Assembly: GCA_028718465.1 (NCBI GenBank)
Contig: JAQULX010000083.1
Span: 1-9,318 of the forward strand
Length of the DNA stretch: 9,318 bases
Origin: Dehalococcoidales bacterium
GTDB lineage: Bacteria > Chloroflexota > Dehalococcoidia > Dehalococcoidales > UBA3254
Reading direction: 5' to 3'
Shown here: positions 1-5,619 of the stretch, piece after piece
Layout of the letters: the number at the start of each line of letters is the position of its first letter
Position numbering within the stretch: the stretch's first letter is position 1
Program-made: the position numbers and the translations under genes
Notes under the pieces: model-generated
The model's database searches: none
Told to the model about the DNA's origin: nothing
What the model saw: the letters and a program-made list of their open reading frames with translations, nothing else

Positions 1-1
1 T

Positions 2-691
2 GCCATTCCCTGCACCCATTACGATGGTGATGATCTGGAAAGAATCCGTCAGTATGTCAGCCGGGGCAATACCCTGGTGCTGATGGACTATTTTGGCTCC
101 GGGAACCAGGTGCTGGAATACCTGGGCATCCCGGCCCGCTTTAGCCAGGACATCCTGCTGGACCCGCTTTTCTGCTATAAAAACCCCCGTTTACCGCGGA
201 TTACCGATTTCTCCCCGGAGCTTCGGGAACAGGGAATCCAGGCTGTGGTTCTTAACCGTGGTACTTTTCTGGATGGAGTGGAAGATGCCGCCGCATTGGC
301 CTGGTCTTCCCCAAAAAGCTATGGCGATAGCAACGGCAGCGAGAAGTGGGATGAGGGAGATACCTGCGGCCCTTTGGTAGTGGCGGCTGAATACCGGTTG
401 GGAGATGGGACGGTGACCATAGTAGCCGATGCCAGCCTCATTATCAATACCATGGTCAGCCAAAACGATAATTACCCGTTTGTCCGCCATCTTATTTATA
501 GCAGCGGTACGCCGGAGGCGGTCATCCTGGACCGTTCTCACCTGTCTCTAACGCCACTAGACGCCGGCAAAATCAATCTGGAGACTGCCCGCCGGTTCGT
601 TTCCCATCCCTTTGTTTTGCTCCTGGTGGTAGCCTTTATCTTTGCCCTGGCTGCCCGCTATACTCTCAAGAAGGAGGAATTAATTGGTTAG
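2..691 (+). CDS. DUF4350 domain membrane protein, 5'-truncated by the window edge
   Basis: The frame is open from base 2 to the TAG at 689-691 (229 residues visible); the first internal ATG at 77 is not the true start, because coding continues upstream with residues such as DDLERIRQYVSRGNTLVLMD, the usual DUF4350 core where a strand follows a 'phi-x-x-phi-x-x-GG/RG' turn. The C-terminus has one hydrophobic segment (FVLLLVVAFIFALAARY) followed by basic residues KK, so the soluble domain is probably outside or tethered to the membrane with a short cytoplasmic tail. Known of the family: DUF4350 genes sit beside moxR and DUF58 genes; the biochemical role is not established. Here the stop overlaps the start of the moxR-like gene by 8 bases, which argues for translational coupling. 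The family assignment rests on the fold pattern plus context, so it is likely rather than certain. Confidence 0.75.
   Translation, partial: AIPCTHYDGDDLERIRQYVSRGNTLVLMDYFGSGNQVLEYLGIPARFSQDILLDPLFCYKNPRLPRITDFSPELREQGIQAVVLNRGTFLDGVEDAAALAWSSPKSYGDSNGSEKWDEGDTCGPLVVAAEYRLGDGTVTIVADASLIINTMVSQNDNYPFVRHLIYSSGTPEAVILDRSHLSLTPLDAGKINLETARRFVSHPFVLLLVVAFIFALAARYTLKKEELIG
671..677 (+). promoter_or_regulatory. Ribosome binding site that fixes the TTG start of the moxR-like gene
   Basis: AAGGAGG lies 6 bases before the TTG at 684. It lies inside the end of the DUF4350 gene and there is no ATG nearby in the right frame, so TTG is the best start and the two genes are read from one message. Confidence 0.75.
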
Positions 692-1631
692 TACGGATAC
701 AACCCGGGTTTGTGATTTATACCGGAGAATTCATGACGAAATTTCGAAAATCATCGTGGGGAAAAATGAAATCAAAGAATCCATAATGCTGGCGCTCCTC
801 GCCGGCGGTCATTTGCTTATTGAAGGGCCTCCCGGCTCCGCCAAGACCATGCTGGCACGGAGCTTTGCCAAAGTCATCGAGCTCAGCTTTAAAAGAATCC
901 AGTTTACTCCGGATATGATGCCGGCGGATATTACCGGATTTTGTATGTATACGCCGGAAGGGAAATCCAGCTTCGTCGAGGGTCCCATTTTTGCCAATGT
1001 GGTCCTGGCCGATGAGCTTAACCGGACCACCCCGCGCACCCAGTCGGCACTCCTTGAAGCCATGCAGGAAAAGCAGGTCACCATCGACCGCCGGACCCGT
1101 GCTTTGCCCCGACCTTTTATGGTTATTGCCACCCAGGTCATGACCGGCGGTGAAGGTACTTATCCGCTGACCGATGTCCAGGTGGACCGCTTCCTGCTGC
1201 GCATTTTGAGCCGCTACCCCGAACCCGAAGAGGAGAAAATGGTGATATCTAATATCGACCGGATTGATGAGCCCGAAATCCAGGTGGTTGCCACTTTCGA
1301 AGAGATTATCGAAAGTCAGTCCGTAGTGAAGCGCGTCCATGTAGCCCCGGATATCGCGGAATATATTGTCTCGCTGGTCAATTCCCTGCGCTCCGACCCG
1401 GATGTGGTTTCGGGACCTGGGACTCGCAGCAGCATCGCCCTCTATAAATGTGCCCGGGCCATGGCTTTGCTCGACGGCCGGGATTATGTGATTCCGGATG
1501 ATATCAAGCATCTGGCCCCAGCGGTGATAGAGCACCGGTTGAGGGTCAGGCCTGAAGCCGAAATGGATGATGTGACACCGTCCGTGATTTTACAGAGAGC
1601 TCTGGAAAAAGTGCCGGTCCCCCGGTTTTAA
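684..1631 (+). CDS. MoxR-family AAA+ ATPase
   Basis: A 315-residue MoxR-type AAA+ ATPase, the normal length for the family. Walker A is GPPGSAKT (residues 48-55), Walker B is VVLADE (106-111), followed by LNRTTPRTQSALLEAMQEKQVT, the family signature. The Arg-finger region is VDRFLL (168-172) and the C-terminal lid carries GPGTRSS (244-250, sensor 2 Arg) and GRDYVIPDDIKHLAP. MoxR ATPases are cytoplasmic chaperones that work with VWA or DUF58 partners encoded next door, as here. Oddity: where MoxR proteins normally read ATQNP, this one reads ATQVM (149-153), so the sensor 1 Asn is replaced by Val. Walker A and B are intact, so ATP binding is expected, but hydrolysis control may differ. The gene starts with TTG, overlaps the preceding gene by 8 bases and is followed after 66 bases by the DUF58 gene. 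No terminator is seen between them. Confidence 0.93.
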   Translation: MVSTDTTRVCDLYRRIHDEISKIIVGKNEIKESIMLALLAGGHLLIEGPPGSAKTMLARSFAKVIELSFKRIQFTPDMMPADITGFCMYTPEGKSSFVEGPIFANVVLADELNRTTPRTQSALLEAMQEKQVTIDRRTRALPRPFMVIATQVMTGGEGTYPLTDVQVDRFLLRILSRYPEPEEEKMVISNIDRIDEPEIQVVATFEEIIESQSVVKRVHVAPDIAEYIVSLVNSLRSDPDVVSGPGTRSSIALYKCARAMALLDGRDYVIPDDIKHLAPAVIEHRLRVRPEAEMDDVTPSVILQRALEKVPVPRF

Positions 1632-1674
1632 GATAGATTTTGTCATTACTTCCCCCCTTTCGTAAAGTGAGTTC

Positions 1675-1680
1675 AGGAGG
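1675..1680 (+). promoter_or_regulatory. AGGAGG upstream of the DUF58 gene, unusually far from the ATG
   Basis: A perfect AGGAGG ends 17 bases before the ATG at 1698. No ATG, GTG or TTG in the DUF58 frame lies closer to it. Either the spacing is really long, or a base has been lost or gained in between, or another weaker site is used. Confidence 0.45.
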
Positions 1681-1697
1681 CATTTTCCAACCCGGTT

Positions 1698-3242
1698 ATG
1701 TTATTAACGAAATCCACAACCATAATTAAAATCTACGTCGCCCTGGCCTTGGCAGCCGCTGCAGTGCTTTCACCGCTGGCCCTTTCCTGGGTCCCGGTCG
1801 TCCTGCTGGCCTGGTACCTCTTCCAGTGGCGCCGGCCGCTCTCACCTGTGCTCGGCCTCCTGACTCAATATTTTCTTTTTTTCGCCCTCGGCCTCCTGTT
1901 CTCTCTGGTTGTCCCGCCGTCTCTGGAGCCCCTGTTCTCCCTGCCCGTGCTGATCCTGGTCGTCCACAGCCTGGAAAAATCCGCAGCTACGTTGAAATAC
2001 CGCACCACCCGCCGCCCGAGGAGCCTGACCGGGACAGCGGTGATGCTTCTGACGGTGGCGCTGGCGGCGCTCCTGGTCTCTCTGGCCATTGCCAGTTTGA
2101 CCCTGCTTCTGCAAAGCGTGATAGCCCTTTTGTTCTTTACCGCTCTGGGAATCCATATCTGCTGCCGGTTCCCGGTGAAACCGGTCGCAGAAGCCCGCCT
2201 CCAGTTACGTGTTCTGGCCGGGAAAGAAGAATCGGTCCGGGTACGGCTTGATTCCCGCACCCGGATTGGCGGCTTGCTGTACATCCAGACCATACAGGAC
2301 TGGGCCTCCGTGAAAACCCGCAGCCTGTCTTTTAACGGCGGTCTTCCTGATCTTCAAATGACTGTCAGCCCCTCCCTTTCCGGCATTCGGGTAGTCCGAC
2401 TCCAGGGTTATGCCATTGACCGCTGGGGACTGTTGCAGAGTCGATTTGAAATTGAGCCGGTGGAAATCCTTGTCATCCCCCGTGCCAGGTACGCTGAATG
2501 GCTGGCCCGAAAATACCTCTCCGGTACCCGGCCGGGAGCTTTACCGCTGCTGTCCAGCCTGGGGTCGTTGAATGGCCAGCGCGGGCTCAGACAGGGACTG
2601 GAATACTACGGCAACCGGCTGTATCAACCCGGCGACAGTCTGAAAAACATTAGCTGGAAGCATTCTTCCAAATACAATGAACTGGTAAGCCGGGAGTATA
2701 CTGAATTCCAGGGACAGCCGGCGGTTATCCTGGTCAATTTGACCGCCGGAGATGCCGAGGAAGCCGATAAGCTGGCTTATAATCTGGTCGCGGCAGCCCT
2801 GACCCTGGCTCAGGAGGAGATCCCCGCAGCCCTAGCAGCTTATAACCGTGAGAAAGTCGTGGTTACCACCGACCAGTTAGACAGGTCCCGGCTTGTATTA
2901 CACTGCCTGCAATTAGTGAAGGAGATAGAGATTGTGGATAATCCGATAAAATATCTCGAGCCGCCCGATATCAACCGGCTGCAGTCCAATCTTCGCCGGG
3001 TTAGTCAGGCGGACAGCCCGCCGGCCCGTGTGCTGGCCGGATTGCTCCGTATGGAGTACCAGAGCTTAAGCCTTATTGCTAAAACCAGCCCCTGTACCGG
3101 GGCTTTATCCAGGTTTATGGATAAAGGCGGCAGCAAGGCTACCTTCGTAGTAATCTCCGGATATAATCATGATGCTGAAGCCCTATCTTTTAATACCTAT
3201 ATACTGTCCAGGAACGGTAATTCTGTCATTAACCTGGATTAG
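1698..3242 (+). CDS. DUF58 domain membrane protein
   Basis: A 514-residue protein with an N-terminal membrane part (hydrophobic stretches near residues 13-42, 53-72, 80-92 and 112-153) and a soluble C-terminal part. The DUF58 signature is plain at about 303-336: a glycine and tyrosine-rich start, then RLYQPGDSLKNISWKHSS and ELVSREY, equivalent to the family pattern 'R-x-Y-x-x-G-D-x-x-x-x-I-x-W-K-x-S-(A)-R'. The following region up to the C-terminus alternates strands and helices in the manner of a VWA-like domain. Known of the family: DUF58 proteins are encoded with MoxR ATPases and are presumed to be their membrane-anchored partner or client; molecular function is unproved. The ATG at 1698 is the only reasonable start although its ribosome binding site is 17 bases away. 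No terminator hairpin follows the TAG. Confidence 0.9.
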   Translation: MLLTKSTTIIKIYVALALAAAAVLSPLALSWVPVVLLAWYLFQWRRPLSPVLGLLTQYFLFFALGLLFSLVVPPSLEPLFSLPVLILVVHSLEKSAATLKYRTTRRPRSLTGTAVMLLTVALAALLVSLAIASLTLLLQSVIALLFFTALGIHICCRFPVKPVAEARLQLRVLAGKEESVRVRLDSRTRIGGLLYIQTIQDWASVKTRSLSFNGGLPDLQMTVSPSLSGIRVVRLQGYAIDRWGLLQSRFEIEPVEILVIPRARYAEWLARKYLSGTRPGALPLLSSLGSLNGQRGLRQGLEYYGNRLYQPGDSLKNISWKHSSKYNELVSREYTEFQGQPAVILVNLTAGDAEEADKLAYNLVAAALTLAQEEIPAALAAYNREKVVVTTDQLDRSRLVLHCLQLVKEIEIVDNPIKYLEPPDINRLQSNLRRVSQADSPPARVLAGLLRMEYQSLSLIAKTSPCTGALSRFMDKGGSKATFVVISGYNHDAEALSFNTYILSRNGNSVINLD

Positions 3243-3426
3243 TATGCCAGCATAACTTCCACCCAACCGCCTGTACTCTCCGCTTGCTGGCCTTTTCCAC
3301 TGATGCGGTCCGGTGCCCTCCTGCTGGCTTCTTTCTCTAGTGCAGTTCAGAGCGCCCCACCGGCGTTTTTCTTTGACCCGGCCTTGAATCTCTATCCGGA
3401 CATCTCGGCTAACACTACGGTTGCAT
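3243..3426 (+). other. GC-rich stretch after the DUF58 gene; possible gene remnant or dispersed repeat
   Basis: The DUF58 frame stays open after its stop, from 3243 to the TAG at 3468-3470, with GC-rich codons like the upstream genes and a hydrophobic patch (ALLLASF). An ATG at 3303 in this frame has no ribosome binding site; the ATG at 3244 reaches a stop after three codons. The opposite strand is also open over 3243-3429, so coding cannot be claimed for either. Two readings are possible: the broken start of the next operon gene (a transglutaminase-like or DUF4129 protein often follows DUF58), or a non-coding repeat. I cannot choose. The base composition changes sharply at the end of this stretch. 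Confidence 0.3.
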
Positions 3427-3458
3427 ATAGGCGATTTTTAAATCACCTATGTGGTCTT

Positions 3459-3499
3459 ATACTACTTTAGCACTCCACGCTCAAAGTGCGATGTAGTAT
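3459..3499. other. Imperfect hairpin in the gene-free segment
   Basis: ATACTAC (3459-3465) pairs with GTAGTAT (3493-3499) and, inside it, GCACT (3470-3474) pairs with AGTGC (3485-3489) around a 10-base loop. The two stems are separated by an unequal internal loop (4 against 3 bases). No T-run follows on either side, so it does not look like an intrinsic terminator. Confidence 0.5.
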
Positions 3500-3582
3500 T
3501 ATGAAATTGTTATACGACTTATGAAGTGCTGGCTATGCATGAAGGTGAAGAAAAGAGGCTGAAAAGGTGGTAACATCTAAAG

Positions 3583-3610
3583 GCGCTCCGGGTCTAACGA
3601 CCCTCCGCGC
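3583..3610. other. Symmetric GC-rich hairpin in the gene-free segment
   Basis: GCGC (3583-3586), TCC, GGGTC (3590-3594), loop TAAC, GACCC (3599-3603), TCC, GCGC (3607-3610). The two stems flank an exactly symmetric TCC/TCC internal loop and close on a tetraloop. Such symmetry is typical of a structured RNA and not of decayed coding DNA. No T-run follows. Confidence 0.55.
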
Positions 3611-3995
3611 ATCTCCCCCCCGCGAAGCCCCAGAGGTGTAATCACCCCAAAGCGAAAATGTCGTAGGTAGGTGTAATGGTATAAGTTTAAATTAAGGGCA
3701 TAGAATATGAGCTGATCCTTTTTGACGTCTTTGCTGGTTTTATGAGATTTCTAAAATCTGGTTGATCTGTGGCTCTGATTTTAGCTAACTTTTGCTATTA
3801 TGTACTAAGTAACTGTAACCCTATAAAGACAACTGGGAAGTTACGTGAAAATTAAGTGCGAATAGTACACAAAAAGTTGGCGCTATTTTGGCGTTAAACT
3901 GTTTAAAACATGTTGGTAGACAATGGTATGCTAGACGTCTAAATGGTATATAGTGAAAAAGGGATTTAGCCTCGTGTGTCTAATAGCTTAGAATT

Positions 3996-4031
3996 CGAAG
4001 ACCGATGCTCTATCCGCTGAGCTACGGGCGC
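3996..4031 (-). pseudogene. tRNA-Arg(TCG) remnant: 5' half only, broken at the anticodon loop
   Basis: Read on the minus strand from 4031, the 36 bases match positions 1-36 of a bacterial tRNA-Arg: acceptor GCGCCCG, TA, D-stem GCTC with loop AGCGGATA and closing GAGC, A26, anticodon stem 5' strand TCGGT, then CTTCG, which is C32, T33 and anticodon TCG. The expected 3' anticodon strand (ACCGA), variable loop and acceptor 3' strand (CGGGCGC) are absent. After position 36 the sequence goes on AATTCTA, close to the AATCCTA expected after the TTCG of a T-loop, so the break may be a deletion between the two TTCG copies, with the rest then lost. It cannot make a functional tRNA. Anticodon loops are common integration sites, so an att scar is the other reading. 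Confidence 0.8.
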
Positions 4032-4165
4032 ATGCTTTAAAACAGGTGATTATCAGGCTTCCTGAAACAAGGGACGGCGGTATGTCGGCTGTCCGCTTTT
4101 ACCGTGGAAACTACACTTTATACTATCACGAACACCAAGGATCCGCAAAGACAGGGTCAAGCCGG
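4032..4165. other. Spacer between the tRNA remnant and the insertion sequence
   Basis: There is no recognisable gene in these 134 bases. An open frame begins at GTG 4046 and runs into the IS, but it has no ribosome binding site and resembles nothing known. A minus-strand GATAAT lies about 17 bases upstream of the tRNA 5' end and could be a leftover -10 box of that tRNA, with no convincing -35. The segment does not encode the missing N-terminus of the CoA-transferase on the other side of the IS. Confidence 0.4.
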
Positions 4166-4169
4166 GTAC

Positions 4170-4193
4170 CTGTGTCAGTTTACTGGGAAAGCA
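4170..4193 (+). repeat. Left terminal inverted repeat of the IS
   Basis: It begins CTGTGTCAGTTTACTGGGA and matches the reverse complement of 5628-5651 at 18 of 24 positions (shared blocks CTGT, CAG, TTAC, GGGA, GCA). The transposase stop (TGA on the minus strand, 4175-4177) lies within it. Confidence 0.8.
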
Positions 4194-5563
4194 GGACAGG
4201 TCATATTGCGAAGTTTATTGACCCAGGGACGCGAGGCATGCGGGCCAACCAGAGCCGGTACACTGGCCTCTAACCACTTCTGATGTCCATTAGACTGTAC
4301 TGTGGTTCTTATCCGTGGAGTAATCATCTTTTTGGGGGGAGTCGGTCTTGTTCTAAGACAAAATGGCGCGATCTCTCCATTGGCTGCCAATTGGATAGCT
4401 TTATGCATCCGTAGAGCTCCTGCTATGGTCCAGCTTAACCCTTGTTTCTTCATCCGGTTCGCTACCAGTTTATCCTCATTGGATTCCATACATCCCATCC
4501 CTCTTCCTGCTATCTGGATTCGGTTACGCCAGTCCTGGCCTTTTTCCAGATTTCTCTCGACATACTTCCGGGCATTAGAGGCTCCCGCTCTATCCCTGGG
4601 GACTAGAGTATCCATTAGTTGGCGAGCCGTCTCGGTTTCCCCTGCCCGAATCGCCTCATAAATGGCTCGCCCTCCTTGCCAACCCCGACCACAAGCCCGG
4701 GATAAATGGAAACCATCTAGCTGTCTAATCGAGCCTGCAAACTCTTCTAACCCACTATCTATCCAGCCGGCGCCGTCTCCTCCAATGACAATCTTTTCCA
4801 GATGACTTAAATCCCAATAGCGACTCCATTCCAGGCTTACTCCTTCCCAGAAAGCGGTCTCCTCATCGCCCTGATAGTAGACTTTCTTATTTAACAGACG
4901 ATAGCGCTCTTCTTTCCCGGATAGCCTTTCCCAGCCTTCATAAGCGATCCCATTCTTTAATTCATATTGCGTTTGCTCGTCCCTCTGCAGATGCACCCAG
5001 ATCCCATCAGATTCAGTAAACAAAATGGGTATTTTACGCTTGCCTGAAGGCGGTAATTCCCCTCGGCCATAGATAGCCTGACAGTCTGTTTTTTCCTGCT
5101 CGATCGCCTGCTGGGCCGTCTTTTGGAGTAAGCGCTGGATGGTCCGGGCAGACAGCACCGCCGCAGTCAGCTTGGAGAGGGTTTTACTTACCTTATTAAA
5201 GGATTTCTCCGTAGCGAACTCCACCAGACTCTCCTGAAGACTGGGAGTAGCTAGCTGTTTAGGATGCCAGCCCAGGTATTCATCCAGTAAGTAATGATAC
5301 TCTCCCCTATCATCCTGATAAAGCCGGCGGCTGATTGTTAAATCTCCAAAACGAGTAGCTAGAGTCCGCTTATTAAAGCCTTTAACCTCCCAGGAGGAAG
5401 GATGACTGGCAAACAAGCGGTCATCCATAGCCTTAAGACGCTTTAGAGCTTTCTTGCGCGCTGCTTCACAGCCTTCCCGATAACTCTCTTCCTCCCACTT
5501 GAAATCCTGCCGGTTAACCTCCTTTTCTCTCTCCCATTCCTGCGTTATACTGATATTACCCAT
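4175..5563 (-). CDS. ISLre2-family (UPF0236-like) transposase
   Basis: A 462-residue protein of normal length for this family, without frameshift or internal stop. Recognisable family features in order: a charged N-terminal helical region (1-50), FGDLTISRRLY (72-82), a helix-turn-helix-like region SFNKVSKTLSKLTAAVLSARTIQRLL (121-146), ESDGIWV (184-190), IGGDGAGWI (260-268), QLDGFHLSRA (281-290) and MESNEDKLVANRMKKQGLSW (359-378). D186, D263, D283 and E360 are the acidic residues from which a DDE-type active site would be built; which three are used is not certain from sequence alone. It cuts and joins DNA at the repeats of its own element. A weak ribosome binding site (AAAGGA, 10 bases upstream on the minus strand) precedes the ATG at 5563. 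That start lies in a hairpin described separately. Confidence 0.92.
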   Translation of the reverse strand: MGNISITQEWEREKEVNRQDFKWEEESYREGCEAARKKALKRLKAMDDRLFASHPSSWEVKGFNKRTLATRFGDLTISRRLYQDDRGEYHYLLDEYLGWHPKQLATPSLQESLVEFATEKSFNKVSKTLSKLTAAVLSARTIQRLLQKTAQQAIEQEKTDCQAIYGRGELPPSGKRKIPILFTESDGIWVHLQRDEQTQYELKNGIAYEGWERLSGKEERYRLLNKKVYYQGDEETAFWEGVSLEWSRYWDLSHLEKIVIGGDGAGWIDSGLEEFAGSIRQLDGFHLSRACGRGWQGGRAIYEAIRAGETETARQLMDTLVPRDRAGASNARKYVERNLEKGQDWRNRIQIAGRGMGCMESNEDKLVANRMKKQGLSWTIAGALRMHKAIQLAANGEIAPFCLRTRPTPPKKMITPRIRTTVQSNGHQKWLEASVPALVGPHASRPWVNKLRNMTCPAFPVN

Positions 5564-5619
5564 CCACCCCGTATCCTTTCTTTGTAGTCTCCAATTACAA
5601 TCAGGATACCGTGGATGGG
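5559..5619 (-). promoter_or_regulatory. Hairpin covering the transposase start codon in read-through transcripts
   Basis: On the minus strand CCCATCCAC (5619-5611) pairs with GTGGATGGG (5567-5559), and GTATCC (5609-5604) with GGATAC (5576-5571): 15 base pairs with a small G/GGG internal loop and a 27-base apical loop. The ATG (5563-5561) is inside the 3' arm. A -10-like TGTAAT (5599-5594), with no good -35, lies in the loop, so a message starting there would lack the 5' arm and leave the ATG free, while a message entering from outside would hide it. On the + strand the same arm holds the GTG at 5611. Confidence 0.5.

Larger units (their letters stand above)
3427..3995. other. AT-rich gene-free segment with several hairpins, origin unknown
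   Basis: No frame with a credible start and ribosome binding site is present on either strand. The composition is much more AT-rich than the operon to the left. It contains at least four inverted repeats: 3427-3450 (ATAGGCGATTT/AAATCACCTAT, one mismatch), 3459-3499, 3583-3610 and a short AGATTT/AAATCT at about 3748-3762, plus the 10-base palindrome TAGACGTCTA near 3931. The density of hairpins and a GTGCG at 3486-3490 recall domain I of a group II intron, but no domain V stem and no maturase are in the window, so this is only a guess. It ends exactly where the broken tRNA begins. Confidence 0.35.

Noticed and set aside
717..1535. Long minus-strand open frame (272 codons) opposite the moxR-like gene
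   Set aside because: It is antisense to a gene with clear AAA+ motifs, has no ribosome binding site and matches no family; a shadow of GC-rich coding.
3427..3499. Intrinsic terminator for the DUF58 operon
   Set aside because: The hairpins are AT-rich or imperfect and are not followed by a T-run on the + strand.
4046..4273. 75-codon + strand open frame running from the spacer into the IS
   Set aside because: GTG start without ribosome binding site; it crosses the IS left repeat and overlaps the transposase end; no recognisable motif.
5573..5601. Outward IS promoter (TACAAT at 5596-5601) driving the CoA-transferase
   Set aside because: The -10 is good but no -35 lies at 16-18 bases, and such a transcript would start close to the GTG. 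Not supportable without start-site data.
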